This document shows positions 16,263-24,683 of a stretch of DNA of 64,000 nt, in pieces. The position numbers and the translations under genes are program-made. The notes below the pieces were generated by a model. It did no database searches. It worked only from the letters and a program-made list of their open reading frames with translations, and had not been told where the DNA came from. Source of the stretch: Pseudomonas sp. VD-NE ins (GTDB taxonomy: Bacteria > Pseudomonadota > Gammaproteobacteria > Pseudomonadales > Pseudomonadaceae); contig NZ_CP134772.1 in assembly GCF_031882575.1 (NCBI RefSeq), positions 756,001-820,000 of the forward strand, read 5' to 3'. Every line of letters starts with the position of its first letter. The first letter of the stretch is position 1.

Positions 16263-16985
16263 TTATTTGATCGGTGACGGCAACGGGTCGGCGACGGCGG
16301 CCACTTGGTTGCTGGTGGCCGGTTTGGCCTTGACCGGGGCTTTGAGTTTTTCTGCGCGTTCCTGGGCTTCGGTGAATTGCTCCGGGGTCAGTTTGGCGCG
16401 GCTGACGATTTCGGCGGCTTGTGGCCAGTCGTTCTGGTACAGCAGCAGGGTGACCATGTTCAGCGTCGCCAGTTGGTTGTTCTGCTTGAGTTCGATGGCG
16501 GTGAGGAACTCGAAACGTGCGTCGTTCAGGCGCAGTTGGTTGAGGTAGACCACGCCGAGGTCGTTGCGGATTTTTTCGTCGGTGGGGGCCAGGCGGGCGG
16601 CGCGCTGCAGGTGGGCCTGGGCCTGGCCGTTGTCGCCGCGAGCAGCGTAGAGCTGGCCGAGTCCATGTTCGGCTTCGGCGGTCAGGCAGCCGCCGAGCAG
16701 GCCGCGATACAGCGGCTCGGCTTCGCTGCGGCCGAGCAGACGATAAACCTTCGCCTTGCGCAGGCGCACTTCGCTGATGTTGTCCGGCAGGCTTTGCAGG
16801 TTGGCCAGGCTGGCGTGCAGTTTGCCGTCGTTGGCCAGGTCGTCCGCGAGGTTCAGGGCCAGTTCCTGCTCCTGGGTCATTTTGCTGCAACTGCTCGGTG
16901 ACAGCAGCGCCGTCCACGGTGCCTGGCCGTCGGTGGCGCAACCGCCGAGCAGCAACAGACTTGCCATGACTATCAGTACTTTCAT
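16263..16985 (-). CDS. tadD: TadD, tetratricopeptide pilotin-like lipoprotein
   Basis: This 240-residue lipoprotein (lipobox LLGGC near residue 16) carries TPR-type helices: 'LYAARGDNGQAQAHLQRAARLAPTDEKIRNDLGVVYLNQLRLNDARFEFLTAIEL'. TadD proteins are thought to help place or assemble the RcpA secretin. The ATG at 16985 is chosen because GGAGAG lies 7 bp upstream; a longer frame to 17030 overlaps tadC without a ribosome site. Fourth-last in the operon order rcpC to DUF3613. Confidence 0.88.
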   Translation of the reverse strand: MKVLIVMASLLLLGGCATDGQAPWTALLSPSSCSKMTQEQELALNLADDLANDGKLHASLANLQSLPDNISEVRLRKAKVYRLLGRSEAEPLYRGLLGGCLTAEAEHGLGQLYAARGDNGQAQAHLQRAARLAPTDEKIRNDLGVVYLNQLRLNDARFEFLTAIELKQNNQLATLNMVTLLLYQNDWPQAAEIVSRAKLTPEQFTEAQERAEKLKAPVKAKPATSNQVAAVADPLPSPIK

Positions 16986-17007
16986 CAAACGCTCTCCATG
17001 AGCAAGG

Positions 17008-17892
17008 TCAGTTGGCGAACGCCCGGGCAATCGCAGTGAAACCCGGGCCGGCGAGGACGATCAGCAGTGCCGGAAACAGAAACAGCATCATCACCACCGA
17101 CATCTTCGCCGACATTTTCGAGATGTATTCCTGCAAACGGGTCAGGCGCCGGTCATCCAGCAATTGCTTGAGCGCCAGCAGCGATTTCATCGCGCCGCCG
17201 CCCTGTTGAATCAGTTGTTGAAGGATTACGCAGGTATCAGTGAATTCGTCGACGGCGAGCATCACCGCGGCTTTGTTCAATTCCTGGCCGAGTTCGAGGC
17301 CTGAGTCGACACGGGTCAGGATCAGGCGCAGTTCGCTGGTCAGTTCCGGCAGCAGCTTTTGCGCCTCAATGCTGAGTACACGCAGTGCCTGTTCGACGGC
17401 CATACCGGATTCGAAGAGGATGCGCAGCAGTGGAATGAACGTCGACACCTCCACCGCGATGGTTTTCTGCCGGTGTGCCGCCGCGTAGGCCAGCAAGCGT
17501 TTGGGCAGCAGATAGCCGCCGCCGGTGGCGAGCATCGGCACGATCCAGCGGTTGTCAGCCTGCGGGAAAAACACCTCTTGCAGAAAGATCGCCAAACCCA
17601 ATGTCAGCAACGGCGTGCCGATCTGGCAGGCGGCGTACAGCGCCCGTTCGCTAGAGCGGCGCCAGCCGATGCGGTTGAGCAGGGTCTGGGTTTCGCTGTC
17701 GATGCTCACCGAGCGTTGTCCGAACTTGCTGCCGCCCAGTGCGCGCAGCCAGCTGCCGAAGCGGTTTTCACGCACCAGATGCCCTTGCAAGCGCTGATTG
17801 ACCTGACGCACCCGACGCCGTTCGGTCAGCAAGTGATTGACCACGAGTAGCAGGGCGCCGAGCAGCAACATGAGAGCGGCGAGGTAGACCAT
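17008..17892 (-). CDS. tadC: TadC, inner-membrane platform protein
   Basis: This 294-residue protein has a type II secretion F (GspF) domain in its second half ('FIPLLRILFESGMAVEQALRVL...') and hydrophobic segments at the N-terminus (residues 1-18), middle and C-terminus. TadB and TadC together form the membrane platform of the Flp pilus motor. The gene begins one base after the tadB stop, so translation is probably coupled. Confidence 0.92.
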   Translation of the reverse strand: MVYLAALMLLLGALLLVVNHLLTERRRVRQVNQRLQGHLVRENRFGSWLRALGGSKFGQRSVSIDSETQTLLNRIGWRRSSERALYAACQIGTPLLTLGLAIFLQEVFFPQADNRWIVPMLATGGGYLLPKRLLAYAAAHRQKTIAVEVSTFIPLLRILFESGMAVEQALRVLSIEAQKLLPELTSELRLILTRVDSGLELGQELNKAAVMLAVDEFTDTCVILQQLIQQGGGAMKSLLALKQLLDDRRLTRLQEYISKMSAKMSVVMMLFLFPALLIVLAGPGFTAIARAFAN

Positions 17893-17893
17893 G

Positions 17894-18778
17894 TCAGACG
17901 CTCCGCAACATGCGCCACAGCGCCAGGCTGCCGAACACTTGCAACACGGCGGCGCTGATCAGCATGTGCTGCCCGCTCGCGTCGTTCCACATCCCGAGCA
18001 TGTAGCCGGGGTTGGTCAGCATGAAGTAACTCACCAGCAGCAGCGGCAACAAGCCGAGTACCCAGGCGGTCATGCGCGTTTCGCCGGTGAGGGCGCGTAG
18101 TTGCCGGGCGCCCTGGTCGCGTTCGCGGATCAGTTTGATCAGGTTCTCCAGCAGCTCGCTGGCGTTGCCGCCGTAGCGATGATTGACCTTGAGGCCGAGG
18201 GCGAACATGCGCAGTTCGTCCTGTTCATACAGTTCGGCAAAGTCGCTGACCGCGTCGGGCAGGTTCACCCCCAGTTGCACGTTGCGCTGGACCCGGCCCA
18301 TGGCTTTTTTCAGCGGATCTTCGCTGGCTTCAATGCCGCCCATCACCGCGTCGCTCAGAGTGCGCCCGGACTTCAGGCTGCGTACGGTGTGATCGAGCAA
18401 CTGCGGCAGTTGCTCGATCATGCGTTTGATCCGGCGCTGGTAAAGAATGGCGATGTACAGCCGCAACAGCAGTGGCGGTATGACGATCATCAGCAGCAGG
18501 CCGATCCAGTCGGCAAGAAAATACCCCAGCACTATCGCCAGCGCCCACAGACTCAGCCACAGGCCGAAACGCTCGGTCGGACGGCCCAGCCCGGCGCGCA
18601 GAAACATCCGTTCCAGGCCAACCCAAACCGGTTTTTCGGCAGCCAGTTGCGGTTGTCCGGCGGCCAGTCGGTTGAGCACTTTTTCCGTGGCGGTCTTGCG
18701 CAGGCCTTGCAGGAACAGACGGATCGACAGCCCCAGCAGCGTCAGGCAGATAACAATGAGAATGATCGGTCCCAGCAT
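17894..18778 (-). CDS. tadB: TadB, inner-membrane platform protein
   Basis: This 294-residue GspF-domain protein has an N-terminal membrane helix, a basic linker and helices near residues 95-125 and at the C-terminus. The F-domain shows 'QLPQLLDHTVRSLKSGRTLSDAVMGGIEASEDPLKKAM'. It is the partner of TadC, and both couple the TadA ATPase to pilus extension. It lies 18 bp downstream of tadA. Confidence 0.92.
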   Translation of the reverse strand: MLGPIILIVICLTLLGLSIRLFLQGLRKTATEKVLNRLAAGQPQLAAEKPVWVGLERMFLRAGLGRPTERFGLWLSLWALAIVLGYFLADWIGLLLMIVIPPLLLRLYIAILYQRRIKRMIEQLPQLLDHTVRSLKSGRTLSDAVMGGIEASEDPLKKAMGRVQRNVQLGVNLPDAVSDFAELYEQDELRMFALGLKVNHRYGGNASELLENLIKLIRERDQGARQLRALTGETRMTAWVLGLLPLLLVSYFMLTNPGYMLGMWNDASGQHMLISAAVLQVFGSLALWRMLRSV

Positions 18779-18796
18779 GCTCGCTGCTCCTTGCCG

Positions 18797-20065
18797 TCAG
18801 CCCAGATGCGTCTCGTGGCGTAGCTTGTCGCCGGCCGGATTGACGGCTTCGCGCAGGAAGCCGAAACCGCTGCGGCGGTCGAGGCGGAACAAGGTGTTGG
18901 TGACGTAGACGTCCTCGCGAATGCCGACCACTTCCACGACCTCGCTGACGCAGCGGCGCCCGTCAGGCATGCGCGTCAACTGGATGATCACGTCGAGGGC
19001 GGCGCAGATCATCTGGCGCAGGGTGCGTTCGGCGATGGCGCGGCCGGTCAGGCCGACCAGTGTTTCCAGGCGCAACAGCGCATCCTGGGCGTTGTTGGCG
19101 TGCACGGTGCTCATCGAACCGTCGTGACCGGTGTTCATCGCGGTGAGGACGTCGACCACTTCGACGCCACGAATCTCGCCGAGGATGATCCGGTCAGGGC
19201 GCATCCGCAGGGCGTTGCGAATCAGGTCGCTGGCCTTCACTTCACCGTGGCCTTCGGCGTTCGGCGGGCGGGTTTCCAGGCGCACCACGTGCGGGTGACC
19301 GAGCTGCAATTCGGCGACGTCCTCGATGGTCACCAGACGTTCGTGCGGGTTGATCAACTGGCTGAGAATATTCAGCAGCGTGGTTTTGCCGGTGCCGGTG
19401 CCGCCGCTGATGAGGATGTTGCAGCGCTTGCCGACGGCATCCTGGAAAAACTCGAAGATCGACAGGTCGATGGTTTGCATGGCCATCAGGTCACTGCTTT
19501 TGAGCATGTCCTTGCGAAACTTGCGGATCGACAGGCACGGGCCGTCGAGGGCAATCGGCGGAATGATCGCGTTGACCCGGCTGCCATCCGGCAGGCGCGC
19601 GTCGACCATCGGCGAGGATTCGTCGAGGCGCCGACCGAGCGGCGCGAGGATGCGTTGCATCACGCGTTCGACGTGGTGCGCGTCGATAAACCGCAGGTCA
19701 CTCTGGTGCAGCACACCGTCGCGTTCGATGAACACCCGGTGCGGGCCGTTGACCAGAATCTCGGTCACCGACTGATCGCGCAGCAACACTTCCAGCGGGC
19801 CGAAACCGGTGAGCTCGTCGACGATCTCTTCGGCCAGGCGCTCCATTTCGTAACGCGATATCGCCAAGTGCAAACGCGCGATGTACTCGGCGACTTTGTC
19901 GGTGACGAATTGCGCGAGTTGCTGGCGTGAACCTTCCAGCAGGTTTTTGCCCGACTCTTCGAGGGCGTCGATGATGTAGCGATGCAGGACCAGTTTCAGG
20001 CCTTCGTGATCGCTGTTGCCGACGCCACTGCGGGGCGCCGCACCGAAGAGTTTTTCTGCGCTCAT
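18797..20065 (-). CDS. tadA: TadA/CpaF secretion ATPase
   Basis: This 422-residue cytoplasmic ATPase powers Flp pilus assembly. The Walker A box [11 protein letters not shown] lies near residue 220, with '[12 protein letters not shown]' (Walker B/Asp box) and the His box '[16 protein letters not shown]' after it, as in CpaF-type VirB11/GspE ATPases. The N-terminal part carries '[12 protein letters not shown]...[11 protein letters not shown]'. Start and stop overlap its neighbour: the ATG at 20065 overlaps the tadZ stop by 4 bp. Confidence 0.95.
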   Translation of the reverse strand: MSAEKLFGAAPRSGVGNSDHEGLKLVLHRYIIDALEESGKNLLEGSRQQLAQFVTDKVAEYIARLHLAISRYEMERLAEEIVDELTGFGPLEVLLRDQSVTEILVNGPHRVFIERDGVLHQSDLRFIDAHHVERVMQRILAPLGRRLDESSPMVDARLPDGSRVNAIIPPIALDGPCLSIRKFRKDMLKSSDLMAMQTIDLSIFEFFQDAVGKRCNILISGGTGTGKTTLLNILSQLINPHERLVTIEDVAELQLGHPHVVRLETRPPNAEGHGEVKASDLIRNALRMRPDRIILGEIRGVEVVDVLTAMNTGHDGSMSTVHANNAQDALLRLETLVGLTGRAIAERTLRQMICAALDVIIQLTRMPDGRRCVSEVVEVVGIREDVYVTNTLFRLDRRSGFGFLREAVNPAGDKLRHETHLG

Positions 20066-21252
20066 GAGGTGCCTCGCAAGCGGTCAAACCAGGTCACTTT
20101 CGGTTTGGCCAGGCCTTCGGAACGTTTGGCCAGGCGTTCGCCGAGCGCGCGCAGGCTCTGGGTGAGTTTTTCTCGCGGGGCCAGTTCGAACAGGCTGACG
20201 CCCTGGTTTTTCGCGTTCAGACGAACTTCTGGAGTGAGGGCCAGCGTGGCAATCACTTCCAGGTTGAAGGTCTTGCCGAGGGTTTCCGAATCGGGCGCGA
20301 CGTTGCTCAAGTAGCGGTCGATCAGCAGGCGTCCGTGGTCGAGCTTCATGCCTTTTTCGCGCCACAGATTGAGCACGGCAAGGTTGCGTCGGCAGTTGAG
20401 CACGTTCTGATCGGTGTACCAGAGCAACTTGTCGCAGTGGCTGACAAAGGTGCGCAAGGCTTCGCTGTCGGTCTGCCCGGTGAGGTTCACGACGATGTGC
20501 TGGAAGTGCTGGCGCAAGGCGCTGAGCAACATGTACAGCTCGGCGGCGCTGGTGTTTTCCAGCGGCTCGTCGTTGCTGGCGTAGGCGAGAATGCGCAGGC
20601 CGGCTTCGGCACTGGTGAAGGCGCTGTCGATCAACGTGGCGTCGAGCCTTCGCAAGTGGCGCAAGGCATCGCCGAAGTGGAACGAACTCTCCAGCCCGAG
20701 CAGGGCGAGGCTGTCACCGCGCGGCAAACCGAGATCAAGCAACAAGGTTTGCTGACCGCTTTTTTGCACCACCAAGGCCATGTGATTGGCCAACAGTGCG
20801 CCGTCGGAACTGCTCTGCACGCCATACATGACCGTGAGGCCGCCCAGTTGCGTATTCGGTGCCACGGGCGGCAGGCGTTTGCTCAAGCGCCGCACCAGCC
20901 CGGCGACTTCGCTGGAACGCGAACCGTAGGCGACAAAATCGCGGGCGCCGGCGCGCATCGCGTTGAGCACCAACTGATTGTCCATGCCGTCGCCGAGGGC
21001 CACGATCGCCAGCATCGGTTTGGCCTCCAGCGCGCCTTCGATCAATGCGCTCTGGGCGACCACGTGCTCGCGATCAAGACCGACGAACACCAGATTGGCA
21101 AAGGTCACGTCCACCAGCGCCAGGAGTTCGTCGAGGCTGCCGCCACCGGCGCTGACCACTTGGCCCAACGGTGCGAGCGCGCCTTGCAGCCACTCCAGAT
21201 CGGTGCTGTTGCGGGTGATGGCGAGAAAGGTCTGGCTCAGGCTCTGGCTCAT
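20062..21252 (-). CDS. tadZ: TadZ/CpaE-like localisation protein
   Basis: This 396-residue protein has an N-terminal receiver-like domain without a full acidic pocket, then a MinD/ParA-like ATPase domain. The place of the deviant Walker A box reads 'MYGVQSSSDGALLANHMAL', with no KGG and no GK[ST], so nucleotide binding may be lost. 'TLLLDLGLPRGDS' corresponds to the Walker A' region. TadZ marks the pole or site where the Tad machine is built. It overlaps rcpA and tadA by 4 bp on each side, typical of this operon. Confidence 0.9.
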   Translation of the reverse strand: MSQSLSQTFLAITRNSTDLEWLQGALAPLGQVVSAGGGSLDELLALVDVTFANLVFVGLDREHVVAQSALIEGALEAKPMLAIVALGDGMDNQLVLNAMRAGARDFVAYGSRSSEVAGLVRRLSKRLPPVAPNTQLGGLTVMYGVQSSSDGALLANHMALVVQKSGQQTLLLDLGLPRGDSLALLGLESSFHFGDALRHLRRLDATLIDSAFTSAEAGLRILAYASNDEPLENTSAAELYMLLSALRQHFQHIVVNLTGQTDSEALRTFVSHCDKLLWYTDQNVLNCRRNLAVLNLWREKGMKLDHGRLLIDRYLSNVAPDSETLGKTFNLEVIATLALTPEVRLNAKNQGVSLFELAPREKLTQSLRALGERLAKRSEGLAKPKVTWFDRLRGTS

Positions 21253-22490
21253 TGCGATAACCCGCTGCGCTTGTCGAAGTTGCCGTTTTCAAGGAAGAAC
21301 ATGCGGTAGAAGTTCGGGTCGTAGTTGCGCAGTTTTTCGCCCGGTAACGACGGCAGTTGCGCATCGGCGGCCAGTGGCTGGACCAGATGCGGGGTGACGA
21401 TCATCAGCAGTTCGCGTTCTTCGCGCTTGATCTGCGAGCCTTTGAAAAAGGCGCCGAGCACCGGGATGTCGCCGAGGCCGGGAAACTTGTTCACTTGCGA
21501 ACTGTTGGTGGTGCTGATCAAGCCGCTGATGACGAAGCTTTCGCCATCGCCGAGTGACACGCTGGTGTCGGTGCGGCGGATGGTCAGGGCGGGCACGGTG
21601 GTGCCGGCGATCTGCACCGCGTTACTGAAGTCCAGTTCGCTGACTTCCGGGGCGACCTTCAAGGCGATGCGATCGCGGCCGATGATGGTCGGCGTCAGGG
21701 TCAGGCGAATGCCGAATTCCTTGTACTCGATCGACACGCTGTCGCTGCCGGAACTGGGCACCGGAATCGGAATTTCACCGCCGGCGAGAAAGCTTGCGCT
21801 CTGCCCGTTCAGCGCCACCAGACTTGGCCGCGCGAGGGTGTAGGCGAAGCCGCTGGTTTCCAGGGCGTTGATGATCGCCATGGTCTTGCCGCCGATCCAA
21901 GAGAAGTTGAACAACGAGTTGTCCACCGGCAGCCGGGGCTGCGGCACACCATCAATCGGTGGCAGGGTGCCGGGCGAACCGAAGAGAAAGTTGCCGCGCG
22001 TGCCGATCAGTGAGGCGGTGGCTTCCTTGAGTTTGGTGCGGCTGACTTCGACGAAGCGAATATCGGTCTGCACCTGGGACGGCAGGTTTGGGTCATCCGA
22101 TGGCAGGGTGCCGGTCATGGCGGCCGTGGCGGCGCCCTGAACGAAGACCATGCTCTGGCGCGGCTCGCTTGAACACGAGGTCCAGACCATCAGGCTGGTG
22201 GCGCCGGGCGCCACACCGGTGAGCAAAAAGGACGAGCTGCCGTTGGCATGCACGTCGGCGATTTTCGGGTCGCCAATCGCCAGACGAGTGATCGCCACTG
22301 GCGATTGCACGTCCTGCTGAAAGCCTTCGCCGATTTCGATCACCGGCGGCATGCGCCCCAGTGCCGAACAGTTGCCGACCGCCGCGAACGCGGCGTCCAT
22401 CGACAGGCCCATCAGTAGCAGGGCGCGCAGCATGGGTTTGAATGTCGGCCTGGAACGACTCTGCATGCCCTTGGATCCTTGCGCAGTCAT
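21249..22490 (-). CDS. rcpA: RcpA/CpaC outer-membrane secretin
   Basis: This 413-residue secretin has a signal peptide, an N-terminal domain ('VQSPVAITRLAIGDPKIADVHANGSSSFLLTGVAPGATSLMVW') and the secretin channel domain with 'PALTIRRTDTSVSLGDGESFVISGLIS' and 'FPGLGDIPVLGAFFKG' near residue 335. It forms the outer-membrane pore for the Flp pilus. The ATG at 22490 overlaps the rcpC stop (ATGA). A second in-frame Met at residue 9 is possible. Confidence 0.93.
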   Translation of the reverse strand: MTAQGSKGMQSRSRPTFKPMLRALLLMGLSMDAAFAAVGNCSALGRMPPVIEIGEGFQQDVQSPVAITRLAIGDPKIADVHANGSSSFLLTGVAPGATSLMVWTSCSSEPRQSMVFVQGAATAAMTGTLPSDDPNLPSQVQTDIRFVEVSRTKLKEATASLIGTRGNFLFGSPGTLPPIDGVPQPRLPVDNSLFNFSWIGGKTMAIINALETSGFAYTLARPSLVALNGQSASFLAGGEIPIPVPSSGSDSVSIEYKEFGIRLTLTPTIIGRDRIALKVAPEVSELDFSNAVQIAGTTVPALTIRRTDTSVSLGDGESFVISGLISTTNSSQVNKFPGLGDIPVLGAFFKGSQIKREERELLMIVTPHLVQPLAADAQLPSLPGEKLRNYDPNFYRMFFLENGNFDKRSGLSQ

Positions 22491-23428
22491 GGGTTTTGTT
22501 GGGTGATCTGATTGCCGCGAATAATTTCCACGGCAGGCCTCGGGGGCGCGCCGGAACCGCCGCCGGTAGGCGCTTTCGGTGCGGCACCCATGGCCAGTTG
22601 GGTGAACTGGAAGAGTTGGCTGTTGGCAGTGTTCAGATGTGCCGGCGCCTGAGTTTCGCCGGCCCAGTATTTGGCCAGGCGTTGTTCTTCACTGCTGCGT
22701 ACGGCCAGACGCAAGGTGCCGACTTGCGTCGCCAGCATCAGACGACTGAGCAGTTGTTCCGGCACTGCCAGCACCACGGTGCGCGCGGCGATGCGGCGTT
22801 GATCCTGTTTGAGTTTTTCATCGGCGCTCAGGGCCGGCGAAGCAGGTTGGCCGTCGTTGGTCAGGCCGTACTGTTCACCCACCCCGAGCACGCGCATGGC
22901 CGGTAAAACGATCTGTGCCGACTGTTCGAGGTTGCTGGAATCCTGGCGCAGGTAGAGCAAAACATCGACGTAATCCCCGGGGATCAGTTGCCCGGCCGCG
23001 CCGATCACTTCGTCGACGGCCACGGTGAGGGCGCGTTCATCGCTGTGAATCATGCGTGCCAGTGAGCCGCCGGCGCTGAAGCTTTCATCGTTCAGCCAAG
23101 TGCCGGCGCTGAGGTGCCGCCAGGGTGTGCGGCCGATGGCCTGATCGACATTGCTCAAGCTGCCGGCCGGTGCACTGCGCAGTTTTTCCACCGCGACATC
23201 GGCTGCCGTCAGCGCGGTGAACGGCGGTACATCGTGCAGCAGCACCACCACCGGTTGGCGGGTCTGGTCTTCGGCGATCGCGACAGTTTTTTCAACGGTG
23301 ACGGCTGGGGCAACGGGGGCTTCGGCGACGGGTGCCGGTTGACGACTGAGCACCAGTCCCCAGTAACCGACGAAGATCGCTCCAAGCATAAGGATGGCTG
23401 CATGGCCCATGGTGACGCGACTGTTCAT
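22487..23428 (-). CDS. rcpC: RcpC/CpaB pilus assembly protein
   Basis: This 313-residue protein has an N-terminal membrane anchor (about residues 8-30), a SAF/beta-clip domain ('VVVLLHDVPPFTALTAADVAVEKLRSAPAGSLSNVDQAIGRTPWRHLSAGTWL') and the RcpC/CpaB C-terminal domain with 'AVDEVIGAAGQLIPGDYVDVLLYL'. It is thought to assist the secretin, possibly contacting peptidoglycan. It heads the long operon; 331 bp of regulatory DNA separate it from the divergent flp genes. Confidence 0.92.
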   Translation of the reverse strand: MNSRVTMGHAAILMLGAIFVGYWGLVLSRQPAPVAEAPVAPAVTVEKTVAIAEDQTRQPVVVLLHDVPPFTALTAADVAVEKLRSAPAGSLSNVDQAIGRTPWRHLSAGTWLNDESFSAGGSLARMIHSDERALTVAVDEVIGAAGQLIPGDYVDVLLYLRQDSSNLEQSAQIVLPAMRVLGVGEQYGLTNDGQPASPALSADEKLKQDQRRIAARTVVLAVPEQLLSRLMLATQVGTLRLAVRSSEEQRLAKYWAGETQAPAHLNTANSQLFQFTQLAMGAAPKAPTGGGSGAPPRPAVEIIRGNQITQQNP

Positions 23429-23759
23429 GACGGCTCTCCCTTTCCTGCTGCACTACCCACCGCACTTGCTTACGAGAGAAGTTCCCAATCCGGCAGCTAT
23501 GAACATGCAACTATTTCGCTATTTCCACGCTAGCTGATCCAAGCCAAAACGCCATTACTGACAGGAAAATAACCCACTAAAGTATGAGTCTTGGCCAATT
23601 AACAGCAGCAATCGGCAACTTCGCGATGTGATTAATCCTTTGTGATTAATCCGTTCTTACAGTTGTTGGGTGGGGGTTTGTTGACAATGCTCAAATGGCA
23701 CGGTGGAACCTTGCCGCTGTAGTGCGACATCGGCGCCAATGGCGCGAAGGAGTGGATGT
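23429..23759. promoter_or_regulatory. Divergent promoter region between rcpC and flp
   Basis: No gene is seen here. The most striking feature is a direct repeat TGTGATTAATCC at 23627-23638 and 23641-23652, two copies 14 bp apart, a plausible site for PprB or another helix-turn-helix regulator. A TTGACA at 23681-23686 could be a -35 box for the flp genes, but the -10 position (TGGAAC) is poor, consistent with an activator-dependent promoter. Confidence 0.55.
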
Positions 23760-23969
23760 ATGTTCCAGATGATTGTTGATTACTTGATGGCCCGAGTCCG
23801 TCTGTTGTGCAGAAACGAGGAGGCTGCTTCGGCGATCGAGTACGCGATTGTGGTGGCGATGGTGGCCGTGGTGGTTGTGGCCTTTGTGACCCCTCTCGGT
23901 AACCGGGTGCTGTTCTACTTCAACAACATATTGACCGGACTTGGCGGCACTGCCGTGACCAGACCCTGA
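23760..23969 (+). CDS. flp: Flp-type pilin, first copy
   Basis: This 69-residue pilin precursor carries a short leader (MFQMIVDYLMARVRLLCRNEEA) and the Flp core ASAIEYAIVVAMVAVVVVAFV. The EY pair five and six residues after the cut site is the Flp signature read by FppA. The residue at -1 is Ala (NEEA|ASAIEY) where most Flp pilins have Gly. The ATG at 23760 follows AAGGAG at a normal distance; a longer frame from 23703 is rejected. A second pilin gene follows 18 bp later. Confidence 0.9.
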   Translation: MFQMIVDYLMARVRLLCRNEEAASAIEYAIVVAMVAVVVVAFVTPLGNRVLFYFNNILTGLGGTAVTRP

Positions 23970-23987
23970 CGACCGAGGAGAACTGCG

Positions 23988-24200
23988 ATGCTCTTTGAAT
24001 ACCTGATGATTCGCGCCCGCAGTTTCCTGGCCAACGAAGACGCAGCATCGGCCATCGAGTATGCGATTGTGGTGGCGATGGTGGCGGTGGTGGTCATAGT
24101 GTTTGTTACGCCGGTAGGTGGCCGGGTATTGATCATGTTCGATAATCTGTTGGTGGCGTTGGGTGGAACGACGGTTCAGGCACCACCCGCGACCCCCTGA
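23988..24200 (+). CDS. Flp-type pilin, second copy
   Basis: This 70-residue paralogue has leader MLFEYLMIRARSFLANEDA and core ASAIEYAIVVAMVAVVVIVF. The hydrophobic core is nearly identical to the first pilin, while leader and C-terminus differ (ends VQAPPATP). Ala is again at -1. GAGGAG precedes the ATG. Two pilins suggest a major and a minor subunit, or alternative filaments. Confidence 0.9.
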   Translation: MLFEYLMIRARSFLANEDAASAIEYAIVVAMVAVVVIVFVTPVGGRVLIMFDNLLVALGGTTVQAPPATP

Positions 24201-24272
24201 CCGAGATGACGCTCAATGCCCGGCGAATGTCGGGCTACACTCGGGTTCACTTTCAGTTTTCAGGGATTGCCC

Positions 24273-24683
24273 ATGAATGCTCCTTCGCAGCAGCGCCAAC
24301 AGTTGCTTCTGGTTGACGATGAAGAGGACGCGTTGCTGGAGTTGGCGGAGTTGCTGGAGGGGGAGGGGTTTGTCTGTCATACGGCAACGTCGGTGAAGCT
24401 GGCGTTGCATCATCTGACGCGCCATCCCGATATTGCGTTGGTGATTACTGATTTGCGTATGCCGGAGGAGTCCGGGATGTCGTTGATCAAGCGGTTGCGT
24501 GAGCATACGTCGCGCCAGCATTTGCCGGTGATTGTGATGTCGGGGCATGCGGATATGGAAGATGTCAGTGATCTGTTGCGGTTGCAGGTGGTGGATCTGT
24601 TTCGCAAGCCGATTTATTACCTGAGGTTGTTGGAGACTCTGGATAATTTGTTTCCCAAGCCTCGGAGTAATGTGGCTGGGTGA
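24273..24683 (+). CDS. Stand-alone receiver-domain protein
   Basis: This 136-residue protein is a single CheY-like receiver with no output domain: LLLVDDEEDA near residue 15, phosphoacceptor Asp60 in ITDLRMPEESG, Ser/Thr in VMSGHAD and Lys in LFRKPI. It resembles the receiver of PprB (LTGRADKQDV / YYQKPI) and may act as a phosphate sink for, or target of, a PprA-type kinase. The ATG at 24273 is preferred over an upstream frame start at 24216 because family proteins begin just before the first strand; its ribosome site (AGGG) is weak. Confidence 0.8.
   Translation: MNAPSQQRQQLLLVDDEEDALLELAELLEGEGFVCHTATSVKLALHHLTRHPDIALVITDLRMPEESGMSLIKRLREHTSRQHLPVIVMSGHADMEDVSDLLRLQVVDLFRKPIYYLRLLETLDNLFPKPRSNVAG

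Noticed and set aside
23691..23714. TGGCAC followed by TTGC, a sigma-54-like promoter before flp
   Set aside because: The spacing between the two blocks is 9 bp, where sigma-54 needs about 5.
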